From NCBI RefSeq assembly GCF_000426705.1, contig NZ_AUFW01000007.1, positions 310,001 to 374,000 on the forward strand: DNA of 64,000 bases, given 5' to 3'. How positions within the stretch are numbered: position 1 is the first letter of the stretch; each line of letters starts with the position of its first letter. The position numbers were made by a program, and so were the translations under genes. Under the pieces are notes generated by a model. The model searched no databases, was not told the DNA's origin, and saw only the letters and a list, made by a program, of their open reading frames with translations. Source of the stretch: Spirochaeta cellobiosiphila DSM 17781. GTDB taxonomy: Bacteria > Spirochaetota > Spirochaetia > DSM-17781. Of the stretch, positions 36,572 through 45,640 are shown in pieces.

Positions 36572-37117
36572 ATGCTTGTTGCTGCTGAGATATGGACGGT
36601 AGCAAGAACAAACCAAGGAAATGCAGTTGTTGTTAAAGCAATAAATACTGAGAAGGCTATACCAATACTGATAGGTAATTTAGAAACACAGTCTATTCTC
36701 ATTGGCTTAGGTAAACTAAAAATACCCCGTCCATTAACACATGACCTATTTATATCTCTTTTGGATCAATTACATGTTGATATACAACAAGTAGAAATTT
36801 ATAAGTACTCAAATGAAACATACTATGCGAATATTGTATATATGTGTTCCGATGAAGTTCATAAATTGGATTGCCGTCCATCAGATGCTCTCAGTCTAAT
36901 GGTTCGACTTAAAATTCCATTACTCATCGAAAGTGAAATTTTTGAAGCACAAGGTGTAGAAATATTTACATTTGAAGAGGACATGCAAATAGAATCACAC
37001 CCTAATAAGAAGATTATGTTGGAAGAGAAACTAAAGGACTGTGTCGAACAGGAAAAATATGAAGAAGCTGCAGTAATCAGAGATTTATTAAAGGAGATTG
37101 ATGATTTAACAAAATGA
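36572..37117 (+). CDS. Bifunctional nuclease-domain protein (DUF151) with UvrB/UvrC motif
   Basis: 181 residues from the ATG at 36572, which has GGGAGA upstream and begins the conserved domain. Residues 1-135 are DUF151/BFN: IPILIGNLETQSILIGL, TYYANI and DCRPSDALSLMVRL. Plant members have RNase and DNase activity. The tail (about 145-181) is a UvrB/UvrC-type helical hairpin, EEKLKDCVEQEKYEEAAVIRD, which binds partner proteins. This combination is common in bacteria. Its stop overlaps the GH77-like start by four bases. Confidence 0.9.
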   Translation: MLVAAEIWTVARTNQGNAVVVKAINTEKAIPILIGNLETQSILIGLGKLKIPRPLTHDLFISLLDQLHVDIQQVEIYKYSNETYYANIVYMCSDEVHKLDCRPSDALSLMVRLKIPLLIESEIFEAQGVEIFTFEEDMQIESHPNKKIMLEEKLKDCVEQEKYEEAAVIRDLLKEIDDLTK

Positions 37118-39075
37118 ATACATCTGTGAAAAATATCTATAAAACGTCTGTCAGCATCCCTCTGTTTTCTCTTTCATCAGAATCTTCTGTGGGATGCGGT
37201 GAATTTCTTGATTTGATTCCATTTGGAAATTGGTGTAAGCAAGTAGGCATAGATAACATACATCTACTCCCCGTTAATGATACTGGATGTAATAAATCTC
37301 CTTATTCAACAATTAGTACTTTTGCTCTTAACCCAATATATATTCAATTGCAAGTGTTAGCTCATTATGAAAATATTAAGGATGATGTAGAAAAGAGTTT
37401 TAAAAAAATAACTTTTAAAGAACATATAGACTATAGCGCTGTTAGAAATAAAAAAATAAAAATACTGAGACAATTGTACCATTTATTACCAAAGACATGG
37501 TCAGAAGGACCTGAAATCAATAATTGGATAAATGACAATACATGGGTGAAAAGCTATAGTTTGTTCTGTCATTTATTACAAAAACAACATAATGACCCAT
37601 GGAAAGGGTGGAAGGAATACCGAACTTTAGAAGAGGAAGAGTGTTTTTCACTATGGAATAAAAAACAAAATAAACAGGAACTATACTTTTATATTTGGGT
37701 TCAATATGAATTAGATAAACAGTTTAAAAGTGCAGTGAAGCATCTTGAAAACCTAGGAATAACATTGCAATGCGATCTATCTTTATTAGTACCCGAGGAC
37801 AGTTGCGATGTTTGGTATCATAGAGAAATTTTCAAACCACGCTTACATGCAGGAGCTCCCCCAGAAAAAAACCTTCCCTCAGGACAAAATTGGGGGTATT
37901 CCATATATAACTGGAAAAATTACCGTCACGAGGTTTATAACTATTGGGATAAAAGATTAAATTGTTTATCTCAATATTTTCACTCCATTAGAGTAAGTCA
38001 TGCTCAAGGATTGTTTAGAATCTGGTGTACACCAGAATATAATTACTCTGGAATACTAGGATATTACACACCAGCAGTGTACATAGATCATAAGAAATTA
38101 ATGGAATTTGGTTTCGATGATACACGAATCAAATGGCTCAGTTTACCCCATATTGAGGGATCAAAACTTTTTGGAATCTTAGGCCAAGAAGCATCAAAGG
38201 TCATAGAATTAGCCCTCAATCAATTGCCTAATGAAGATCTTTACCTTTTCAAACCATTTATTAAGGGAGAAAAAGTAATTAGGGAATTGCCCCTGAGTAA
38301 GGAAGCAAAGAAATTCCTCACTAGTGAATTTAACAGTCGTTGCTTAATAGAAGTATCTAAAGACAAGTATGCTCTGGCATGGAATTATAAATACTCTCCC
38401 TCCTATCTTTCCTTAAGTTCATTAGAAAAAAATACACTTTTAGCCTTAAGCGAGGAATGCCAAAGAGATTCACAAGTATTATGGAAAAAACAAGGAACAA
38501 ATACACTTCAATATCTTATTTCAAAAGACTTGGATATATCTGTAGAGACTTTAGGCGTAAGCCCTGAAGGGATATATGATGTTCTTAAAGATATGAATAT
38601 CGAAAATACAGTAGTGTTAAAGTGGCATAGGGAATGGAACAAATACGGTTCTCCCTTTCTTAAAAGTAACCAATATACATACTTATCCAGTTGTACATTA
38701 AGCACTCATAATACGAACACAGCTAAACAATGGCTCAGGAATGAAGTATTGAGTGATTTACAAAAAGAAAGCTTAAACTTACCCTTAGGAGAGAATCAAA
38801 CGAGCTTCAATAGTTATAAGAGTCTCATCAAGCATCTACTTTCTATAAAATGTAGGAATGTACTCCTTAATATCCAAGATATCATCAACCTGGATGAAAA
38901 GAATTTCCATAACATCAATGACATTATCATAAATGATGCAAATACAAATAATGAATTGAATTGGTCCTATAAAATTCCAATAACTATTGAAGAATTGAGT
39001 AACAATAATGACCTAAATACTTATCTAAAAAGAAACATACAGATACGAAGAGGTATGGAAGATGCATCATTTTAA
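37114..39075 (+). CDS. GH77 (4-alpha-glucanotransferase/DPE2-like) homologue with altered catalytic residues
   Basis: 653 residues of MalQ/DPE2-type fold. Family landmarks are SIPLFSLSSESSVGCGEFLDL, NKSPYSTISTFALNP, SGQNWGYSIYNWKNY, and SIRVSHAQGLFRIW, followed by GILGYYTPA. MalQ moves alpha-1,4-glucan chains by a D-E-D triad. Here S295 replaces the nucleophile Asp of RIDH, N533 replaces the third Asp of the HDxxT motif (THNTNT), and only E478 (VETLG) is kept. So it is probably not a normal glucanotransferase; a binding or regulatory role is likely. Translated from a 4-base overlap with the nuclease gene and followed by the GH13 gene. Confidence 0.85.
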   Translation: MNTSVKNIYKTSVSIPLFSLSSESSVGCGEFLDLIPFGNWCKQVGIDNIHLLPVNDTGCNKSPYSTISTFALNPIYIQLQVLAHYENIKDDVEKSFKKITFKEHIDYSAVRNKKIKILRQLYHLLPKTWSEGPEINNWINDNTWVKSYSLFCHLLQKQHNDPWKGWKEYRTLEEEECFSLWNKKQNKQELYFYIWVQYELDKQFKSAVKHLENLGITLQCDLSLLVPEDSCDVWYHREIFKPRLHAGAPPEKNLPSGQNWGYSIYNWKNYRHEVYNYWDKRLNCLSQYFHSIRVSHAQGLFRIWCTPEYNYSGILGYYTPAVYIDHKKLMEFGFDDTRIKWLSLPHIEGSKLFGILGQEASKVIELALNQLPNEDLYLFKPFIKGEKVIRELPLSKEAKKFLTSEFNSRCLIEVSKDKYALAWNYKYSPSYLSLSSLEKNTLLALSEECQRDSQVLWKKQGTNTLQYLISKDLDISVETLGVSPEGIYDVLKDMNIENTVVLKWHREWNKYGSPFLKSNQYTYLSSCTLSTHNTNTAKQWLRNEVLSDLQKESLNLPLGENQTSFNSYKSLIKHLLSIKCRNVLLNIQDIINLDEKNFHNINDIIINDANTNNELNWSYKIPITIEELSNNNDLNTYLKRNIQIRRGMEDASF

Positions 39076-39121
39076 TAGGCAAATAATAGTAACGAGAAGT
39101 CAATCTCAACAAGGTCGATCT

Positions 39122-42100
39122 ATGGAGTTTCACATTTCAAAAGAAACACGTGATAAATATCAATTTGATAATGAATTATTTACTACTAATGGTAACGTCA
39201 TTATCACGAACCTTAATGGAGCTAGACAATTAGCTTTCAAATTAAATGAAAATAAAGATCTATTAACAAATCCTGAAGAGGAAATTAAAGCAGCACAAAT
39301 TTTCACAATGGGATTAATTGATGAAATATTACATTACGTGTGTCATTTATATCGAACAGAAAAAGGCGCTGATACATTTGATAATGTCATTCCCCATTTA
39401 GTACAAGCACTGGGACAAGAAGAACTTAATAAAGTCCTTTATGAATTTACGAATCTTTTCCCTCCTAAAGCAGTGTATCAAAATACCCAAACTAGTGAAG
39501 AATACTTATCAACATCTACTGATACCATAGACAACAATATCATTTCCATTGAAGAAATCATGCTATTATGGTTAGCAAACCAAAACCAAGCTTTTAAACC
39601 TTATAAAGAATTGTTTGATGATTCTAAATTAATAGAGAATACAAAATACACTCTGCTTATGGGACAATTAGATATTTATTTTAAGGGCCAAGATTTCTTT
39701 GGTCCAGAAAATTTAGACTTATTAGGATTATTGCAAAGTCCATCAAAACATCATCCTACGTCACTAAGAAAACAGTTAGAGTATATAAAAAATAATTGGG
39801 GGCATTGGCTAAGTGAGTATTTATTGCGATTGTTGAATGCATTGGACTACATGAATGAGGAGGACAAGTTTTTCCTGAGACCTACATCATTTAACCCGCA
39901 GCCCTCCATTCCCTCCTATAGTGGACTATCAGAACGTGAGGGATTTACGGAAGACAAATCTTGGATGCCTAATGCCATTGTATTAGCAAAAAATACTTTA
40001 GTTTGGTTAGAACAGTTAAGCAAAAAATATCAAAAAGACATTCATACTTTAGACAAAATCCCGGACGAAGAGTTGATTAATTTATCGAATTTTGGTTTTA
40101 CAGCTATTTGGTTTATTGGATTATGGGAACGCAGTAAGGCCAGCCAGACTATAAAACAAATTAATGGAAACTTAGAAGCAACGGGATCAGCTTATTCTGT
40201 TGCTCATTACGATATTGCACAAAATCTAGGAGGCTGGGAAGCATTATATAATCTTAAAAAGAGAGCCTCTCATTATGGTTTGAAGATTGCTAGTGATATG
40301 GTTCCAAACCATACCGGAATTGATGCTAATTTATTATATGACCATCCTGATTGGTTTATACATTGTGAATATTCCCCTTTTCCCAATTATAGCTTTAATG
40401 GAATTAACCTATCCCAATCATCAAATGTAGGTATTTTTCTAGAAGACCATTATTATGACCATACAGATGCTTCTGTAGTATTCAAACATATCGAATATTC
40501 AAACAATAAAATTCGATATATCTATCATGGAAATGATGGAACTTTTATGCCCTGGAATGATACGGCACAGCTTAACTATTTATTACCAGAAGTTCGTGAG
40601 TACGTTATAGACCAAATAATAAAAATAGCCAATATTTTTCCTATTATCAGATTCGATGCTGCTATGACCCTAACAAAAAAACACATTCAACGGCTGTGGT
40701 TTCCAGAACCAGGTACAGGTGGTGCTATTCCCAGTAGAGCAGAACATAGCTTAAATAAACATGATTTTGATCAATTAATACCTGAAGAATTTTGGAGAGA
40801 AGTGGTCGACCGAGTTCAAAAAGAAGTACCTGACACTTTATTAATAGCAGAAGCCTTTTGGATGATGGAAGGATATTTTGTTAGGTCATTAGGTCTACAT
40901 AGAGTATATAACTCAGCTTTTATGCATATGTTACGAGATGAGAAAAATGGAGAATTTAGGACCCTCATCAAAAATACATTATTATTTGATGCTGATATAC
41001 TGAAGAGATTTGTAAACTTTATGAACAACCCAGATGAAGAGACGGCAATTGAACAGTTTGGTGATGGTGATAAGTATTTTGGAGTTTGTACTCTATTAGT
41101 AACACTACCAGGAACACCAATGTTTGGACATGGTCAGATAGAAGGTTTCAAAGAAAAATATGGAATGGAATACGTAAGACCTTTATGGGATGAAAATCCT
41201 AATCTTAGTCTTTTAAATAGACACCAAAATGAAATATCGCCATTGATGAAGAAACGATATTTATTCTCTGGTGTTAAAAATTTTTATTTATATGATCTCT
41301 GGTCAACAGAGGGATTTGTCAACGAGAATGTCATTATATTTTCCAATAAACTAAACAATGAAAATGTCTTAGTTCTCTATAATAACTGTCATCAAAATGC
41401 TCAAGGCTGGATTAATCAAACAGTTGGATACAAAGATAAATATCAATCAGATGATCACATAAAGCAAAGAAAATTGGGAGAGGTGTTAAATCTATCTCTT
41501 GCACAAGATAGATATGTGATCTTCAGAGAGTATTTTTCTAATTTATGGTATATCAGAAGCTGTTATGATTTTTCCTCAGAAGGTCTTTTTATTAGTTTAA
41601 ATGGCTATGGTAAACATATTTTTACAGATTTTTATGAAATCCAAGATGATCATAATAGACATTATAATAGTCTTTGTTACTACTTAAATGGACATGGTGT
41701 TTCTAATATCCAGAAAGCTTTAGGAGCCATGGTAATAGCGCCGATCGGATCAGCAATTCTTAACTTTATGACCGAAGGATATAATGTCATTAATAGAGAA
41801 AACAATTTTGAAGAAAGGTTAAATGAAATCACAGGACTTTATTCTACTTTTGTAAATGATCTCAACAAACACTTTCATCAAAATTTAAATTATAAATGTG
41901 ATATTACAGGACTTGTTAAAATTCTCGAATTCGAAAAAATATTCAAAGCAAGTAAGTCACGAAAAGTAAATACAATTATCGACTTTATAAACAAAGAGAC
42001 TGTTATAAGTATCTGGATAGTTTTTGCTGCCAAAACTCTTTTAGATAATATTATGACCAATGTGATAGAAAAACCTGAGTATCTTTATATAAAGGATTTA

Positions 42101-42553
42101 ATACTAGAAGCTATCATTGAAGAATATTTCCTTCCCTACTGTAACACACATAATATCAAAATTGATAATTTGAGTTATTTATTGAGAGTACTAACACAGG
42201 AGAGGATCTGCTTTATTCATAAGAATGAATCTACCAATAGTTATAAAGTCTTAACAAGACTTTTTAGAGATACTGATTGCCGTCAATTATTTGGAGTCAA
42301 TCAGTTTGATGGAATATTATGGTATAATAAGGAAAAATTTATAAATACATCAATGTGGTTAACCATTAATAGTCTTATTACAAATATCAACAATATGCCC
42401 ATTGATAAGAACGTCTATAAAAAGATTATTGATCATAGTATTAAAATAATTGAACCTTGGATAAATAATTCTGATTTAAGTGAGTTCAGGGTAAAGAAAT
42501 TACTAAGACTTGTTATGGAGTGTTCAGATCAAAAATCAGCTCAAGTAAACTGA
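39122..42553 (+). CDS. Large alpha-amylase-family (GH13) protein
   Basis: 1143 residues from the ATG at 39122 (AAGG seven bases before); a possible start at 39062 with GAAGAGG would overlap the GH77 gene. The barrel lies in the middle. Region I DMVPNHTG, region II IRFDAAMTLTKKH (nucleophile D512) and region III LIAEAFW (acid/base E577) are present. Region IV is altered: canonical His-Asp reads Met-Asn in FVNFMNNPDEE, though D638 is close. The N-terminal 280 residues and C-terminal 400 residues are unassigned and helical. It likely acts on alpha-glucan or maltooligosaccharide. Its 3' end overlaps the convergent regulator gene by 41 bases. Confidence 0.85.
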   Translation: MEFHISKETRDKYQFDNELFTTNGNVIITNLNGARQLAFKLNENKDLLTNPEEEIKAAQIFTMGLIDEILHYVCHLYRTEKGADTFDNVIPHLVQALGQEELNKVLYEFTNLFPPKAVYQNTQTSEEYLSTSTDTIDNNIISIEEIMLLWLANQNQAFKPYKELFDDSKLIENTKYTLLMGQLDIYFKGQDFFGPENLDLLGLLQSPSKHHPTSLRKQLEYIKNNWGHWLSEYLLRLLNALDYMNEEDKFFLRPTSFNPQPSIPSYSGLSEREGFTEDKSWMPNAIVLAKNTLVWLEQLSKKYQKDIHTLDKIPDEELINLSNFGFTAIWFIGLWERSKASQTIKQINGNLEATGSAYSVAHYDIAQNLGGWEALYNLKKRASHYGLKIASDMVPNHTGIDANLLYDHPDWFIHCEYSPFPNYSFNGINLSQSSNVGIFLEDHYYDHTDASVVFKHIEYSNNKIRYIYHGNDGTFMPWNDTAQLNYLLPEVREYVIDQIIKIANIFPIIRFDAAMTLTKKHIQRLWFPEPGTGGAIPSRAEHSLNKHDFDQLIPEEFWREVVDRVQKEVPDTLLIAEAFWMMEGYFVRSLGLHRVYNSAFMHMLRDEKNGEFRTLIKNTLLFDADILKRFVNFMNNPDEETAIEQFGDGDKYFGVCTLLVTLPGTPMFGHGQIEGFKEKYGMEYVRPLWDENPNLSLLNRHQNEISPLMKKRYLFSGVKNFYLYDLWSTEGFVNENVIIFSNKLNNENVLVLYNNCHQNAQGWINQTVGYKDKYQSDDHIKQRKLGEVLNLSLAQDRYVIFREYFSNLWYIRSCYDFSSEGLFISLNGYGKHIFTDFYEIQDDHNRHYNSLCYYLNGHGVSNIQKALGAMVIAPIGSAILNFMTEGYNVINRENNFEERLNEITGLYSTFVNDLNKHFHQNLNYKCDITGLVKILEFEKIFKASKSRKVNTIIDFINKETVISIWIVFAAKTLLDNIMTNVIEKPEYLYIKDLILEAIIEEYFLPYCNTHNIKIDNLSYLLRVLTQERICFIHKNESTNSYKVLTRLFRDTDCRQLFGVNQFDGILWYNKEKFINTSMWLTINSLITNINNMPIDKNVYKKIIDHSIKIIEPWINNSDLSEFRVKKLLRLVMECSDQKSAQVN

Positions 42554-44156
42554 AGTCATCTTCAAAGAACTCAAGTTCCGAAGTCTTTTTTATATTTAAA
42601 TACAAAGGTTGAACACTGGTATCACCTTTAGAAATTGATTGAACCAATATCCTTTTAAAATCTGAGAACTCCAACATTTTGCCATTACTCTGGCGTATTT
42701 CAAACACACCATCAGAAAATAAGTAGATCCTATCTCCAGGTTGTACTGTTGTAGTGCATGTCTTATATTTATACTCAGTATCTAGTCCAATTATCATATC
42801 ACCTGATGCCAATTCCTCTAGTTGAACTTCATCACCTTCATTAAAACTTACCAACATAGCAGGAGGAGCACCAGCACTACCATATTCCATCACATTTGTT
42901 TTGATATTTAAGACACCGTACCAAACAGTAAAATACATGTTATTTTGTTTTTCCATCTGGAAATTATTGCTTAAGGCTCGTAAAACATCAGAAGGTTCAT
43001 GAAAATTTGTCTGTGGTAAACTTTGCGTTCTTAATACATTCATGACGGATACTGAGAGTAACGCAGCCCCAATACCATGACCACTAACATCTAATAAATA
43101 GAATGCAAAATGATCCTTATCCAGCTTGTGATATCCAAAAGAATCTCCACCTAATTGTGTTGAAGGAATAAAAACCCAGTTTGTTTTAATACCACCTTCT
43201 GTTATAGGAGGAGGGAGTAAACTTGTAACATAGGAAGCTGCTTCTGCTAATTCACTTTCAAGGTTTTCCTGACTTTCAATCAATGCAGATATATACATAG
43301 CTTCTTGATCACGAAGTTGTTTCTTTTCTAGACAGGCTCCTATACGAGCTTTTAATAAAATAGGATCAAATGTTTTAGGTAAGTAGTCTTCAGCACCCAT
43401 TTGAATACATCGAATAACACTTTCCATTTCATCAAGTGCAGATATCATTATCACTGGTATAAATCTAGTTTTGGGAGAATTTTTTACCTCTTCTAAAACC
43501 TGATATCCGTTTATATCTGGCATCATAATATCCAGTAGAATTAGATCAACTGAAGATTTATGTAGCAGATCAAGAGCTTCACGTCCACCTTCAACGGAAA
43601 CGACCTTATGCCCTTGTCTTTCCAAATGACGAGACAGAATATCTCTGTTTAATGCATTATCATCTACAATAAGAATTTTACCAGTTATCGTAGGAAAATC
43701 TGTAGCCAATGTTGCTGATTCAAAATTGGGAATTACTTTCTGCGGAACATCTATAGGTACAAATTCCTTTGCAGTATTTGTGGGAGCAATAAAGAGTTGA
43801 AGTAAACTATTAGCTGATTGTACGATCTTATTTAAATCTGTTACAAAAAAATCCGTATTTGTTTCATGAGCTATGTCAATAAGCCCCTCTGTTAAGCCTA
43901 TTATTGTGTATATAGGAGAATGAATACTTTTTGCAAACCTATTTAATTGCGGATCAACTCCATCATCACCATAAAAAAAATCCTGAAGTAACTGTTCGAG
44001 ATTCACGCCTTCCTTATGAACTCGTTGTATATCAGGAATCATTGATGGTATTTGAACATCCTTTATGTCATCTTCAAGAAGTTCACTATAAGCAGTAATG
44101 TGATTCACAAAAGTGCGAACTTCATGTCTAAGCTCTGCAATTGAATCTTGTGTCAT
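42513..44156 (-). CDS. Response regulator with PP2C (SpoIIE/RsbU) phosphatase output
   Basis: 547 residues. Residues 1-150 hold two HisKA-like helical segments (ELRHEVRTFVNHITAYSELL and FAKSIHSPIYTIIGLTEGL). A receiver domain follows (about 165-290: KILIVDDNALNRDIL, phospho-acceptor in DLILLDIMMPD, PVIMISA, AEDYLPK). The C-terminal 240 residues are a PP2C phosphatase with QLGGDSFGY and LLDVSGHGIGAAL. Such proteins dephosphorylate anti-sigma antagonists (STAS proteins); one lies at 62196 but a link is conjecture. GGGAG precedes the ATG. No kinase gene is adjacent. Confidence 0.93.
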   Translation of the reverse strand: MTQDSIAELRHEVRTFVNHITAYSELLEDDIKDVQIPSMIPDIQRVHKEGVNLEQLLQDFFYGDDGVDPQLNRFAKSIHSPIYTIIGLTEGLIDIAHETNTDFFVTDLNKIVQSANSLLQLFIAPTNTAKEFVPIDVPQKVIPNFESATLATDFPTITGKILIVDDNALNRDILSRHLERQGHKVVSVEGGREALDLLHKSSVDLILLDIMMPDINGYQVLEEVKNSPKTRFIPVIMISALDEMESVIRCIQMGAEDYLPKTFDPILLKARIGACLEKKQLRDQEAMYISALIESQENLESELAEAASYVTSLLPPPITEGGIKTNWVFIPSTQLGGDSFGYHKLDKDHFAFYLLDVSGHGIGAALLSVSVMNVLRTQSLPQTNFHEPSDVLRALSNNFQMEKQNNMYFTVWYGVLNIKTNVMEYGSAGAPPAMLVSFNEGDEVQLEELASGDMIIGLDTEYKYKTCTTTVQPGDRIYLFSDGVFEIRQSNGKMLEFSDFKRILVQSISKGDTSVQPLYLNIKKTSELEFFEDDFSLLELIFDLNTP

Positions 44157-44265
44157 GGATGTCTCCCTTCAAACTTTACCACTAGGCTATTATAACCCTA
44201 AGAAGTGAGAAGCCAATTGTCAAGTTCAGTAAAACACTTTACTCGAAGGGTATTATTTGATGGCA

Positions 44266-44841
44266 TTATGATTTCATAAAAAAGTGTTTATATATACCCT
44301 TTCTGATAAAATCTATTTTTTGTTTTACTTCTTTTTTTTCTACAACAGATAATTCAAATAGAATTCCACATATATAGGTCTCAAGTTGAAAACTTCGTAA
44401 TTCTGGATCATCAGATATTACAAAAATGCCTTCAGCCTGACCTGCCAAAAACAATGGTTGAATAGCATTGATTGTCTGTTTTAAGTGAAATGTAAGCATT
44501 GCTCGTCTTTCTGCAGTAGAAAGCATACTGCCCAATAGATAGTGAGCCTTATAAAGTAGCTCTAAACCAAAATCTATTGATTCCATAAATTTTGTTTCAA
44601 AATCCCAGTCTTCATTAGAAATGTTTATAGTTCTTTCAATATATCTATTCCACACATCGTCTATAGTCGCTACAAAAAGTGTGGTTTTATCATTAAAGTA
44701 AGTGTAGATTGAACCTGGAGCAATTTCTGCCTTTGTGGCAATATGTTTGATAGTGGTTTTCTTATAACCAAGCTCACCAAAAGCCTCTAGAGACGCTTCC
44801 AAAATCTTTCTCTTCTTATTCTGATCTGGATGTCGTGACAT
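44266..44841 (-). CDS. TetR-family regulator
   Basis: 191 residues. The N-terminal helix-turn-helix is typical: ILEASLEAFGELGYKKTTIKHIATKAEIAPGSIYTYF. The C-terminal helices hold the ligand site and are unassigned. AAGGGG lies six bases before the ATG. Divergent from the SDR-like protein and the symporter, which are its likely targets because they start 140 bases away. Confidence 0.93.
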   Translation of the reverse strand: MSRHPDQNKKRKILEASLEAFGELGYKKTTIKHIATKAEIAPGSIYTYFNDKTTLFVATIDDVWNRYIERTINISNEDWDFETKFMESIDFGLELLYKAHYLLGSMLSTAERRAMLTFHLKQTINAIQPLFLAGQAEGIFVISDDPELRSFQLETYICGILFELSVVEKKEVKQKIDFIRKGIYKHFFMKS

Positions 44842-44948
44842 GAATTCCCCTTATTTATTTATGAATTTAGAGAATAATGATAAGTTCTTCAACTACTACC
44901 TTATTAATAACTGAATATTATGCCATGTTTTTTCAATTAATTGTTATG

Positions 44949-44977
44949 TTGACCGTGATGATGTTTAAAGCTAATAT
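44949..44977 (+). promoter_or_regulatory. Promoter of the SDR-like gene (leaderless)
   Basis: TTGACC (44949-44954), a 17-base spacer and TAATAT (44972-44977). The ATG at 44985 is seven bases after the -10, so the transcript should begin at or near the start codon. No Shine-Dalgarno is visible. The spacing decides the start of a frame that is open further upstream. Confidence 0.5.
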
Positions 44978-44984
44978 GATTTTC

Positions 44985-45629
44985 ATGGCTAGGAACGTAC
45001 TTTTAACAGGTTATGATACACATCTTGGATATGAAATCGGTTCATTCTTAAATAAGGAAGGATATAACGTATTAGCTACAGTTGAAACATCTCTAGAAGA
45101 CAAACAAAATGAAGAAGACGTTAATACTATTTCCTGGAAACCTTCCTCTTCTATTTCAGCAAAAAACCTACTTTTACAAACTAGAACATTTTTTGAAACT
45201 GTGGATGAAATTATAACTATATATAGACCTATTAAAGAGGGTATTCGATTTCAAGATTACACCAATCAAGAAATAAGTAATATCCTCACAAATTACTTAT
45301 TCAGTTCACTGTACCTGTGTAAAGAATCATTGCAGTTATTAAGAAAACAGAAACAGGGGAACCTTACAATCATTATATATGAAGAAACAGGTGATTCTCA
45401 CAATAAAGCCATTGATGCCTGTGTGTATGAAGGCTTTAGAGGTTTTGCAACATCTCTGATTGGTGAATATACCGATAAAAGGGTAACTGTTTTTGATTCA
45501 AAAGCTTCAGAAACTGATAGCTTTTTAGAATATTATTATGACTTAATACGATCAATGCCTAAGAAATATCCTTATGGTAAATATGTTAAACACAAAGATC
45601 GAAGAAATTTTTTCTGGAATAATAAATAG
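44985..45629 (+). CDS. SDR-like (Rossmann-fold) protein with degraded active site
   Basis: 214 residues. The opening ARNVLLTGYDTHLGYEIGSFLNKEGYNVLATVE has the SDR N-terminal pattern but TGxxxGxG reads TGYDTHLG. The catalytic Ser is not found in IIIYEETGD and the YxxxK site reads YEGFR (Lys replaced by Arg). So it may bind a dinucleotide without normal dehydrogenase activity. In-frame reading extends upstream to 44877, but those residues are unlike the family. It precedes the symporter by 11 bases and is divergent from TetR. Confidence 0.65.
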   Translation: MARNVLLTGYDTHLGYEIGSFLNKEGYNVLATVETSLEDKQNEEDVNTISWKPSSSISAKNLLLQTRTFFETVDEIITIYRPIKEGIRFQDYTNQEISNILTNYLFSSLYLCKESLQLLRKQKQGNLTIIIYEETGDSHNKAIDACVYEGFRGFATSLIGEYTDKRVTVFDSKASETDSFLEYYYDLIRSMPKKYPYGKYVKHKDRRNFFWNNK

Positions 45630-45640
45630 CAGGAGTACAA

